Below, piece by piece: positions 23,560 to 34,576 of a DNA stretch of 64,000 nt. The DNA lies in NCBI GenBank assembly GCA_903632075.3, contig CAHIKZ030005492.1:103501-167500 (forward strand), in the 5' to 3' direction. The notes under the pieces are model-generated. The model made no database searches, was not told the origin of the DNA, and saw nothing but the letters and a program-made list of their open reading frames with translations. The number at the start of each line of letters is the position of its first letter. Position 1 is the first letter of the stretch. A program made the position numbers and the translations under genes. Source of the stretch: Acanthosepion pharaonis. Taxonomy: Eukaryota > Mollusca > Cephalopoda > Sepiida > Sepiidae.

Positions 23560-24170
23560 AGGAAAACAGATGAAGATAAAAGTTATGAATTAGAGGTGTC
23601 AAAATTAAGCAAGTGAAGAAATTTAAATATCTGGGATATGTGGAAGTCCAGAGGTACATATTGGAATAGTTAAGAATGCCTTTGAAAAAAAAATAAACAA
23701 AATTTTAAGAAAAAGAAAAATTTTAAGTTAAAATGTACTGAATTGCTATATATCAATCATCCTATATACCAGTGAAATTTCCTCACAGATGAAGAGATGA
23801 CTTGAGACAATAGATATGTGGTTCTATAGAATGATATAATACTATGAATGGAGAAAGGAAGAAATGAGAAAGGTTTAAGGTAAATGGAAACAAAAAGTAT
23901 ACTTATATTTAGCCTCAGAAATAGATAGGTGAAATTTCTTTGATGCATAATGAGGAAAGAGGGCTTGGAGAATTTGGCACTTACAGGATATATTAAAAGC
24001 AAGACAAGCAAGGGTAAACAGCAAGTAACCAACCTAACAAGATTGTGTAAATGACAGAACTGGGAATAGGACAGATAGTAAAAAGACAAACATTACTAAA
24101 AGCTACAAAGGATAGGAAGTTGTGGAGAGCCATGATCACCCATGTCCTGAAGTGACATGGGACATAAAAG
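23560..24170 (+). mobile_element. LINE A C-terminal fragment
   Basis: Starts with an 'ELEVSKLSK+RNLNIWDM' decayed block, equivalent to the KQVQEFKYLG segment elsewhere. It then runs through MKR/LETIDMWFYRM and a GH(I)MRKEGLENLALTGYIK block to WRAMITHVLK near 24150. It ends 'gacataaaagaagaata'. Several frameshifts are present. Confidence 0.75.
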
Positions 24171-24179
24171 AAGAATAAA

Positions 24180-25064
24180 TTTATTTAGTCAATAGTTTTC
24201 TTTTTAATGTTCATGTTTGTTTCCATTTTTTTGAAAATGTTCTTTTATAACATGCCATAATATTTCGTAGCTTTGTGTCATATTTGCTATATAAAATGTA
24301 ACGTTTATGATCAGAAGTATTATTCACAGCTATGAGCATATCCTAATGTTTTTCTACATCCACTTGTTTTTACTATTAGACCTACTTACATAACATCATT
24401 TATTGACGAGGTCACACCTTTCTCTTGCTCTGTCAATGTGAAAGCAGAATTTGTATCATAATGGGTGAGATGAAGTATTGATGACACTTTTGAACTTTAC
24501 AGAGACTGATAGCATCACTTTACTTGTTTTTTTTCTATTACAACATTTTACACAGTTTAGCTTTTGGCATAAAAAGAGAGGAAGTGAAAAATCAAGAAAT
24601 TTATGGTTATAAATCCAAGCAGATACCTGTTATGTATACAAGTCTGTATATTTTATATATGTGTTTGCTTTTCTTCTTACAAATGTACAATCATATTCAG
24701 AAATTAAAGATAGAGTCTAGTATGTGTGGTTATATGTATATATGTAAACTAACACACACACACACATATATATATGATAATAGATCAGAAAGTCTGTAGT
24801 CATAAACAATAATATGATGAATTTTGATCTGAGGATTTCTCTGTATAATGGTTGTTCTCTGTGATTAATACCAACTTATAAATTAAGTGCATTTTCAAGG
24901 AATGAGATTATGTTGAAAAATATTCAATAATAAATGCTTCTTCTACATACCTACTGCGGCTTTTATATGTATATACATATATATATATGCTACAGACTTA
25001 TTGATGCCTTTATACATATATATATGTACACACACACACATATATATATATTATACACATATTT
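24180..25064. other. AT-rich stretch with small AC/AT microsatellites
   Basis: (AC)n(AT)n runs at about 24752-24774 and 25028-25050. No gene or element recognised. Confidence 0.55.
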
Positions 25065-25969
25065 ATATGAAACAACGTATAGCATCTCACTTCTAGAGAT
25101 TATTTGCAGCTCTGCAAGAGCGTGCTGAACAAAGGCAAATCCTCAATCCCTCATCTAATCACTCAATACAAAGTTCTGACATCTACAACTGATAAGATTG
25201 AATGCTTTGCTTGGAAATTCTCTTCCAACTCAACAATCGACCCACTTGGAGTACCTACACCTGATTTCCCACTTAGAACAGTGGCTCTAGTGAGTGGTAT
25301 GTGCATAGTCCCGTCACAGGTCTTGGACATTATTTCTAAATTAAACTCCCATAAGGCAAGTGGAGGTGACAGTATTCCAACCATCACACTAAAGAAATAT
25401 GCTCTTGAGCTGACTCCAGTTCTCCTCAAACTCTACAACTATTGCCATGGTGCTTCTTGCTTCCCTGCTTGTTGGAAGTCTTCCTCTGTAGTTCCTGTTT
25501 TTAAGAACTTGGGAGAACATTCTGACCCCTCTTTCGCCCTATTAGTCTCCTACTGCTTTTTGGCAAAATATTTGAGGCTTTGAACAATGTTGAAGTAGTT
25601 AAGCATTTTGCCTCTCAAAACTTAATCTCTAACAAACAATATGGCTTCCATTTTGCCAGGTCTACCACTGATGGCTTTTACTGTTGAATTAGGTAAATGT
25701 AACTGCCACTTCTACTCTAATAGTTTCTTTTCTCGCACTTCCTGCCTGTGGAAATTCATTCCATTTCCTTGATTCCCTGAAAACTGCAATCTTCAAAAAT
25801 TTAATTGCAGCGCCAATTGCCATCTTCTATCTTCCTGAATGCAATTCAGTTTTTATCCTTTCCTCAATCTGTCCTCTACCCAGCTTTTTTCTTTTCTCTC
25901 TTTTCTTCACCCTCCATAACCCCTTGCATACTAGTAGCATTCCCGTCTTGCTTGGGGTGAAATGATTAA

Positions 25970-25975
<6 letters not shown>
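25065..25975 (+). mobile_element. LINE B fragment with internal deletion
   Basis: Begins abruptly in the pre-RT region (MKQRIASH-like, then LFAALQERAEQR). A long open stretch at 25104-25583 contains STTDKIECFAWKFSSNSTID, IISKLNSHKASGGDSIPTIT and CFPACWKSSSVVPVFKNLGE. After the 'NKQYGFHFARSTTDG' block (about 25640) the rest of the RT is missing. The sequence jumps near 25690 to the 3'-terminal coding part and the end block 'cttgcttggggtgaaatg' (25950-25967), followed by (AT)n. The 159-codon open stretch is the longest frame in the window but is only a piece of the RT. Confidence 0.85.

Positions 25976-26013
<38 letters not shown>
25973..26013. repeat. (AT)n array at LINE B 3' end
   Basis: An AT run starting within 10 bp of the conserved LINE B terminus. 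Confidence 0.95.
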
Positions 26014-26016
<3 letters not shown>

Positions 26017-26301
26017 CCAACAACAATAAAATCACTGATAAAATATTTATGTAAATTACTTACAGGAATCAATAAATTTAAAATGATATTTTCTACTGTA
26101 TGAATAATTTTGTCTTTTCCTATTTTGTATAATTTGCCTGTCAAATTTGTTGTAATTAACCTATTGTTCTGAAAATTGAGTTTTATATTCATTTTTTGTG
26201 CTTAATAACATATAAAAAAACTGGCATCATACAGACATTAGATTCTAAGAAATGTATAAAAATATTCAAAATTGATAGGTGTACGAATAATTCTGTAATA
26301 G

Positions 26302-26370
<69 letters not shown>
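26302..26370. repeat. (AT)n(GT)n compound microsatellite
   Basis: An AT run followed by a GT run. Confidence 0.95.
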
Positions 26371-26427
26371 TAGTGTATATTTGGGCAGCACTCTCTCTTT
26401 GAAAGATCTTTCATTAAATTCAGCAGA

Positions 26428-26700
26428 CTAGGAAGATTTAATTAATTTTTTATTTAGTTTTTCCAGCATCCTTATGTTTTTCTGTTTTGTAAGGTAGTAA
26501 TGAAATTTTGCATAATTTCCATTGTCCGAAGTGCTTTCAGCCAGTTCTTTAGCCATCTTCAAGGGGGTTTTGTGTTTTGATGTTGCTAGTTTTTCCTCGT
26601 GTTTTGACTGTTTAAGTTGTATTTTATGTTTGTATTGTTTCAAATAGGAGCATTCATTCCTTGCCTTCACATGTTGAGCATGGCTAGAATTTGTGTGAGC
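26428..26700 (-). other. Lysine-rich open frame of unknown origin
   Basis: A minus-strand frame of about 90 codons running from a stop near 26705 to a stop at 26428. It is strongly charged (for example HKIQLKQSKHEEKLATSKHK and MAKELAESTSD). Its composition differs from the Phe/Tyr/Ile frames produced by AT-rich noise. After the stop the frame stays open for another 25 codons (NERSFKERVL), which suggests a decayed coding region or dispersed repeat rather than an exon. No ATG start is present. I do not recognise the protein. Confidence 0.25.
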
Positions 26701-26854
26701 ATCTTTCTATTTTTAAAAATTCTTTAACACTCCATGTTATATATATATATATATATATAGATATAGATATTGATCACTTTATCCCATAAATATAGCACAT
26801 CTTAAGACTATATTTCTTCATATATATACATTCATACATACATATATATATATT

Positions 26855-27385
26855 AATCATTTCACCCCAAGCAAGGTGGGAAGACACTAGGACGCAAGGG
26901 GTTACAGAAGATTTGGAGCAAGATCAGATAGGAGTGACAGAGGAAAGGATGAGGAGAAGGATAGTGGATAGATCAAGACAACTGGAGATATAAATTGACA
27001 TTACATTTGAATAGTTGGAGATTATAGCTATCAGGGAAACTGGAATAGGCAAGGGAGTTCCACAGGCGAGAGGTGCGAGATATGAACCTATTGGAGTAGA
27101 AGAGAAGGCTACATTTAATAATTTCGACAGTGAAAGGGTGAGAGCGGGATGCCAGTCTCGTAGGGCGACTGAACTCATGAAGTCTGGGAACCAGCAAATG
27201 CAGCTCCTCGGAGCAATTGCCATGAAAGTATTTGTAAAAAAGACAGAGAGAGGCGATGGCATGTCTGTGAGAGAGCGACTGTAGATGAGATGCCAGAACA
27301 AGGCCAATTATATCGCATATCTGCCTCTGGAGCTTATCAAGAACCCCGAGGCAAACAGAAGGGGCTCCAGACCATATATGGCAGC
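26855..27385 (-). mobile_element. LINE B 3' end fragment
   Basis: Minus-strand C-terminal coding part. Visible are LQSLSHRRAIASLCLFYKYF (split over two frames), HGNCSEELHLLVPRLHEFSR, an FISRTSRLWNSLAYSSFPD block and NLQLFKCNVN. Then comes the conserved 3' end, seen on plus as 'atcatttcaccccaagcaagg' at 26858-26878. It abuts AT repeats at 26830-26856. It is 5'-truncated. Confidence 0.85.
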
Positions 27386-27389
27386 AATA

Positions 27390-28114
27390 CTATATATATA
27401 TATAGAGAGAGAGATTTTTTAGGCATATATATGTATATATATAATAAAATAAAAATGCTACCTATTAATACTAACAAATATTCTATGCAAAGTTATATAA
27501 TTTAACAGAAATTCTACTTGATGAAAGTGATAATTATTATGAAAGTAGAAGTAAAAAAGCATTCAATACTTATTGAATTTCAACTTTTGTAATTTTTCAA
27601 TCATTCATCAAGTCTCTTGATGAAAATGATTGTATTGATCACAGAAAATCTATTTCGTAAATACATATTTATACACACTAATATTCAAATTTACAGTTAC
27701 AACTGTCAATTTCATGTGTTCCTCACAACAATTGGGCTAAATTATTATGCTGTGTTTGTAACTTGACATTTAAAATTACAGTTCTTCACAATAATTAATC
27801 ATATTTTTTCTTATATGTATATGAATCACAAAGACACATTTATATATCCAAAATCTTTTATAAACTTAGAACAGGTAGCAAATTTACATCTTGTAACACT
27901 GACTAGAGTTCAAATCCAGATCAAATTTCAAGTCAGTATGCTTCTATCTGTATTGTGGAACTTCCTGATATTGCAACTGATATTGCACAATTTCTTATCT
28001 GTAATTAACCATGTCCATTATGTACGTGTGAAATCTGTAATATTCAAAGTTTATTAATGTTGCTGTTCTTTCTAATTTTTAGGGCATTTTTCACTTGAAG
28101 TAGTCTTGTTGTTC
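27390..28114. other. AT-rich stretch, nothing recognised
   Basis: A short (AT)n(GA)n tract lies at about 27391-27414. An imperfect hairpin around 'tcattcatcaag' / 'cttgatgaaaatga' lies at 27600-27635. Otherwise unassigned. Confidence 0.5.
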
Positions 28115-28880
28115 ATCTTATGATATATAGGAAGCAGTTGTCATCTTCTACATGTCATGGGCAATCATGGCTCTCCACAATATCTTAACCTTTGTAGCCC
28201 TTAATAATGTGTATCCCTTTGCCAGGCCACTATCTATTCACACAAGTTCATTAGGTAAGTGGCTTGCTACTTTTCCCTGTCCTTTTTGCCGTCATCATAC
28301 CCTATGAATGTCAAATTCTCTGAGTCCTCTTTCCTCATTATGTGTCCAAGAAACTTCAGTTGTTTCTATCTGATTCTAAGTGTCCCTTTTCCTTATGATT
28401 TCTTCATTGCACATGGTATCCTCAGCATCCTTCTGTAGAACCAAATTTCTGTTGCCTCCAGTATTCATTGCCATAAAAGGATTGATATTGCATAACAATT
28501 CAGTTGTTTTCTTTGTTTCTAACAAAAATTTCCTGTTTCTAATATTTTGCTTAGCTTTTGGAAGTCATTTTTTGTTAATACAATGTGCATTCAGATTTTG
28601 GTATCACATTTTTCCGTGCTCTATTTGAACACATCCCAAATATTTATACTTCTATATTTATTTGCTGTTGACATTTCACAGTTGTAGTTCACATCTTGGA
28701 CTTTTTCTCTTGCTGACAACCCATGCATTCTGTTTTCTTACAATTGATGTTTAATCCTATGTTTAGCTGTAGAAGTCAAGATGCTTGACTTCTTGTAGCA
28801 TTTTACACAACTCATGAACTCAGACTTATTTATCTCATTAATATTTGATATCTGTTATTGTCTTCTTTTTTGTGATGAAT
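28115..28880 (-). mobile_element. LINE A C-terminal fragment
   Basis: On the minus strand: a decayed VNCKKTECM block near 28740, then NEYWRQQKFGSTEGC (equivalent to ECWTISS..MWFYRRML), then RIRxKQLKFLGHIMRKEDSE near 28340-28390 and the terminal VESHDCP near 28160. Frames are broken throughout. Confidence 0.7.
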
Positions 28881-30388
28881 AAGATATACAGCATCTTATA
28901 TCAAAATTTAGTTAAAAGATACACTCAATGAAATGTTGAGACAGAATATAAAGCTGCTAGGTCTGCAAAATTTGAAGACAAGCAATAAAAAATGATGTTT
29001 TGAAAAGAGAAATGTAAATGTCTGTTTAATAAAGAATAATCTCATTGTACCAGGAAAATATTAGCACACATTTTATACAATAGAAGATTAGTCTTTACTT
29101 ACCTAAATTATTTATCTACAAATATTTATCTCGATTGGGTGTTGACTTGAGGAACCAGATTTTCTTTTGAAGTAGCAGTTTCATACAATATTGCAAATTT
29201 CAAGTTTCAGTAAATCATGGCTGTTTAAGGCATCTGACAGTCAACTTTTCCAGAGGTCAGCAAAAGGAAGAAATGAGAAAAAAGAAATGATTTTTTTATA
29301 TAACGTCTATATTTCTTGTTGGTTAGTGATTATCCTTACTTATTCTAATTGAAATAAATATTTATTATGATATGAATGAAGTTTATTGAAATTATAATCA
29401 TAAAAAATGCAACAATGATAGCTCACCAAATTATTCACTTTACAAAACCTCTGTGCTGAAATTAAGTGGCAGATTATTAGGCTTCTAGATACTAATTGCT
29501 GAAATTATTAAAAATTATATAAAATATAATTATATTCAAAATTATTCCCTCCCTCAAGAAAGTAAAATATCAGCCATGAAAGTCACAAACAGATTTTTTG
29601 TTTTAGCTTGCAATGTTACATTTTTTTTGTGTTTTTAGTGGGAGCTCTGTTCATTCTATTGCATGAAATTTTATTGTGAGCAATTTTGAGTGAACTAGGT
29701 TTTCAGTACAGGTCATTTGTCACTTTACCTTGTATGGTTCATTCAGTCTTATCCAGTATTGTAAGACTTCATAACTGAATGAAGAATTTTTATGGAGGCT
29801 GAATGCAGTTAGACTCTTGTGCAACAAAGATCGTAATTTACTATGAGAGAAACTTATGAACTGACTTGTATTGTTAGGATCTACATAGCAGATTCAAAAC
29901 TAATATCCATTTTAGTTGTGGCTGTTGTTAAGTCTTCAAGTGAAATGAGTTCTGTTATTTGGTACAGTTCTTTGTTATTCAGTAGCACCAATTCACAAGG
30001 TTCAAAGACAAATGGTCCTTGCTAAAAGTTACAGTCTTCATTTGTTCAAATTCTCAAAGCCATTTTAACCATTGATCTAAGAAAGTGGTTGTAAACAACT
30101 GACAATTAAGATATTTCTGAACGATTTTGACACCATGTATGACATTCATATGAATGTTTTAATCTAATGAAGCTATTTAAGAACATGACTCAAGTTCTTA
30201 GATTAATGTTTTGGTTTTGTACCAACTTGCAGTGTTGTACAAAACTACCCCTAGTGTAGCCTATTGTGTGTTCAATCTCATTATCTCTTGTATTAAATTA
30301 AAACAAATAAAATTAGACGCAAAAAATTCATTGATAATAGAACATTCCTGATAGTAATGGTTATGGTATTATTCATTATTATGACTAA
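28881..30388. other. AT-rich stretch, nothing recognised
   Basis: Unassigned. Short open frames only. Confidence 0.55.
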
Positions 30389-30933
30389 TAATAATGATTC
30401 CAGTTATATTTAGTACTAATTGTATCAATACTATATAACTGCTATGTTCATATTAACAAATATAAAAGGTAATACTAATGTATTGCTCTTAAATGGTGTT
30501 TTAATGTTGGAAATATTCTTTTGCCATTATGTGTAATATTGAGTTTAGTTATCTTTTTTGTCATCTATACTTAAACTGTTCCATAAGATACTTGTTAATT
30601 TAAGCAAGCTTTCATAATTTATGAGTAGCAAAAAAGGATTCAAAAGCCCCTCTTGACATTTGAACTGAGTTGACAGGTTACAGGCATCAACTGTAGACAA
30701 ATCATTAAATTGACTCACTTTCATTGAAAACTGTTTTTATAATTGCTGTTTATTGAAATATTTTTAACTACAGAATTTAAATTTCCCTGTTGACAAACAA
30801 CATTTAGAACATAATCTAAAGCAATTTTGAAAAATAAAAGAAAAAAGTATTAAGTTAAAACCTAAGTTTAAGTTAAAAAAAAAAGTATTAAGTTAAAAAA
30901 AATTAGTACTAAATATAACTGGAATCATTATTA
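30389..30933. mobile_element. 545-bp element with perfect 33-bp inverted termini
   Basis: The 33 bp at 30389-30421 (beginning taataatgattccag and ending tagtactaatt) are the exact reverse complement of 30901-30933. The interior has no coding potential and contains a local direct repeat of 'aagtattaagttaaaa' (30846 and 30884). I see no clear target-site duplication. It may be a MITE or an inverted duplication. Confidence 0.6.
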
Positions 30934-31590
30934 AATGCAGTAAAACAGAACATGTTTAAATAATTTTTCTTTTTATACCATTTTATTTGGGCATATTTTG
31001 AGATTATATATACAAACAATAAAATTTGACTTATACATATTATTTATTTTATTTTGATATTTATTGATTAGTTTATTCCTATTAATATTAATAAATTATA
31101 ATTAGTATATCAGATGATAATTTGTTTACTCAGACATCAGTCAGCTAAGTGAAAAATTTTATATTTGTATTAATTCTATATAGATAAATATATATACTGC
31201 TGTAGATTAATATTGTATATTATGTCAGATCAACCTTACTGAAATTGGACATAACTGAGAAATGCCTTAAAGTATGTAGTCTTTTAATTAAAATAGAAAT
31301 TAATGAGATTCTTTTAAAGGGTCGAATTCCTTAATTTTTTTGACTTTAAACTTTAATTAATTTCAACTTGAATCTTGTACTTGAAATTCAGTTGATGTAC
31401 TTTTATGATAAGTTCATTAACTCCAGAAAGGTTTTCACCATTTAGTAATTCTCCCTTGGCTTGAAAGGAGTCTAGAGTCTTGTTTGACAACCTTTCTACA
31501 GATTGTATCAATAAAAGTACCCACTGTGCTGTGAACAGGTTAATAGGAATTGATAGGTTCATCTATTGTCCAGACTGTACTCTTTCCATG
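30934..31590. other. AT-rich stretch, nothing recognised
   Basis: Unassigned. Confidence 0.5.
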
Positions 31591-33001
31591 TTTATTAAAC
31601 AAAAGTAGAACTTTAACCCCTGTTTCCTGTTTAGGATGTGATTTATCTTTTGCTTTCTTTCATGGCTTTTATGATTTAACTATCTTAACATTTTGACAAT
31701 CTGATTGGTTAGTGACTGCAACTTTTCATTCTGAGGGTAGTGGATTGACATTTTGTCTGGTTGTTGCATCCTGACTGGAGTTCAAACTCTTTGGTAGCAC
31801 TTAGAGAGAGACTACTCTGCTTGACATTTCCATAATACTGGGATATTTGTAGTGCCATGTCACAAAGGGATACTTTTGGTGGACAACATGTTTTAGTCTT
31901 AGCCACCTTCTGGCTGGTTAGTATTGTCATAGATGATGGAGAACAATAATTATTTTGGCTTTTTTCTTCTAAGAAATTAAAATAATCTTCTTATGACAGT
32001 TAAAATTAAAATAGATAAAAGTAAACCATTAAAAAGTCATATCCACCCTCACTCTTTATTTCTCTGATATTCATGTTATTCATACCAATCTAGAATTTTT
32101 TCTTTTGAAATGTTCTCCAGATCTTTGCCTGACTTTCCACTTAGAGCTAAGTCTCTACTGAGTGATATATATATAACTCCATCCATGGTTTCTGCTATCA
32201 TTTCTAAACTGGATCCCTACAAAGCAAGTGATCTTGAAGGTATCCTTACAATAGTCCTAAAGAAATATGCTCCTGAACTAGCTCTTGTCCTTTCTAAACT
32301 ATACAATAAATGCTTTGCTACTTCTTGCTTTCCTTCTAATTGGAAATTCTCTTTTATTGTTTCTGTTTTTAAGAACTCAGATGAACCATCTAAGCCTTTT
32401 GACTATTAACCTATAAGTCTTCTACCTATCTTTGGCAAAGTCCTAGAGGTTCTAATCACCTCTGAATTAATTAAGCATCTTACTTTGCAGGGTTTTCTTT
32501 CAAACAAACTATATGGATTTTGCTTCTTTAGGTCTACTGCTAATGTGTTAACAATTATTGCTGAAAGATTCTGTCAAGCTTTAGATAAAATTGGTGAAGC
32601 TCAGGCTATTGCTTTAGATATCGTGAAAGTGTTTAACAGGGTTTTGCATGCCGGTCTTCTTCCCAAGTTGAAAGGTTATGGTATTTCTAGATAGATTTTT
32701 GTTTGATGTAATCTTTATCTAATTGTGAAATGAAAGTAGTTTTGAATGACCACTCTTCTAGATCATTTTACATTAATTTAGGTGTCTTCCAGGACTCTAT
32801 CCTTGAACCTACTTTTTTTCCTAATTTTCATCAATGACAATCCAGATGTCATTAATTCTCAGCTTGATAACTATGCTGATGACACAGCTACTCTTGTTTT
32901 AATGGTAAGTTTGATAAGGTCAAATTGGCAGCTGATCTAAAAAATTACATTCAATCTTTCAATGGAGTGTTAATTTTAGTACCCCCCATAATGAAACTGC
33001 T

Positions 33002-33109
33002 ATCTTTTAATCATTTTAGAGAACCTTTTTTGCTGATGCTAATCTATAGTTAAGTACTTACCTGGAGATTAGCATCAGCAAAAAAGGTTCTCTAAGGTGA
33101 TAAAAAAAT
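33002..33109. repeat. Palindrome 1 inside LINE B
   Basis: 33002-33045 (sense LINE sequence, core 'agagaaccttttttgctgat') is followed after 20 nt by its inverted copy at 33066-33109. About 39 of 44 positions match. Confidence 0.9.
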
Positions 33110-33113
33110 ATCT

Positions 33114-33305
33114 AACATAACACAGTGAACTAAATCTCCTAGCAGCAGACCTAGCAATTGATTCATTATAATCATTTCACTTCAGGTCAGTGGAAAATGT
33201 TGTGCTTAATTTTGGCTAACGTTTTCCATTGACCTGATGTGGAATGATTATAGAGAATCAATTTTTAGGTCTGCTGCTAGGAGATTTGGTTCACTGTGTT
33301 ATGTT
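33114..33305. repeat. Palindrome 2 inside LINE B
   Basis: 33114-33201 is the inverted copy of 33218-33305 (88-bp arms, roughly 90% identical by eye, 16-nt spacer). The right arm is the LINE-sense copy (SDMKW-like 'DLMWNDY' coding). Confidence 0.9.
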
Positions 33306-33840
33306 AAGCAATGAATATTGCTGTCACATCCGATCTGGTGTGCTGTGCATTTAGACATTCTTGACAAAATCCAAAGTAGAGTCTGCAATGTTATCAGTTC
33401 TAACCTGACATCTCTGCTTCAGTCACTTTCCCACTGCAATAATATAGCTTCCCTGTACCTTTTCTATAAATATTTTCATGGCAATTGTTCTGATGTGCTT
33501 TCTTCTTTGGTAACTAAACTTTAAATACAGTACTAGACTGGCAGTCTCATCATTTTACAGTCAAAATTTCTAGATGTAGCCATAAGTTCTATACTAACTG
33601 TTTCTTCTCTTCCACTTCTCACATGTGGAACTCTTTTCTGGCTTCTTGCTTTCAAATCAACTTTGATTTTCAAAAAGTCTAAGTGCAATGTCAGTCATCA
33701 TCTGTCTCTTTGAAACCTGTTCTTTTATTTTCCTTTCTCCTTAATAATGTTTTTTTATTAGATTCTTTCATGCTCAGTTACCCCTTAGATCTTAGTGGTT
33801 CTATCACCATGCTTACAGTGAAAAGATTAAAAAAAAATAT

Positions 33841-34539
33841 GAAAAGTGTATATGATCTACACTCTTAAATATGGGCAAAAGTTGTATAGCAGGTTTTAAA
33901 TGTTACAAAGCAGCGATAAAAATAATATTTTTCAAAATCCAGTTAAGTAAATTGACTAACATTCATTGAATTCTTTTTCTGTAATAACTACTTAATTTTA
34001 GAAAATTTTTATGAGACAATTTAAAAATTTTTTATGAATAGATTGTAGGAAAACATCACAGGAAAAAGTTATTAAAAAAAAATCACACAACTGATAAAAA
34101 ATCATTGAAAGTATTGGTTTAAAAGTAGAAAATAAAAACAAGATAAATAGGCAGTATGTATTACTCTAAACTAAATGAGACTTTTTCTTAGTCAGGAACA
34201 AAAGTTATAACATTTTAGCCAAAACAGTGGATTTTTTCCAATCATGCATTAAGGATAGCATAATGAAAGTAATTTTTGATGACAAAAATTGATATGACAA
34301 AAATACTGAATTAAGACAATCTGAAGGTGATTAAATATGAACATTTAATTTTATATGATTACTATTATGCTTTTTTTTAATTAACATAAAAGTTAAAACT
34401 TCAAGACAAATTTAAGGTATTGCAATATATTTTAAAACTGTGATAGAAATCTCTCTAATCATGGTTAGTTTGAGTTTAAGTTAAGTTTAAGCTTTAAGCA
34501 AGTCTCTCATACCCTGACATAATTTTAATTAATTTATCA

Positions 34540-34576
<37 letters not shown>

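Larger units (their letters stand above)
31600..33840 (+). mobile_element. LINE B copy with palindromic interior
   Basis: The 5' part (31600-31930) shares 'cctgtttagga' and 'ctgagggtagtgg' with the copy at 13300. The endonuclease is deleted and the RT region follows directly. Visible are SLPDFPLRAKSLLSDIYITP (32120), MVSAIISKLDPYKASD, KKYAPELALVLSKLYN, a SNKLYGFCFFRSTANVLT block, ALDIVKVFNRVLHAGLLPK (32610) and YADDTATL (32875). At 33002-33305 the coding order is replaced by two adjacent palindromes. Coding similarity resumes at 33306 (LDILDKIQSRVCNVI, IASLYLFYKYFHGNCS). The 3' end near 33810 (catgcttacagtgaaaagatt) is a diverged version of the family terminus. Confidence 0.85.

Noticed and set aside
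25104..25583. 159-codon frame as a host gene
   Set aside because: Its peptides (FSSNSTID, CFPACWKSSSVVPVFKN) are standard LINE B reverse transcriptase segments.
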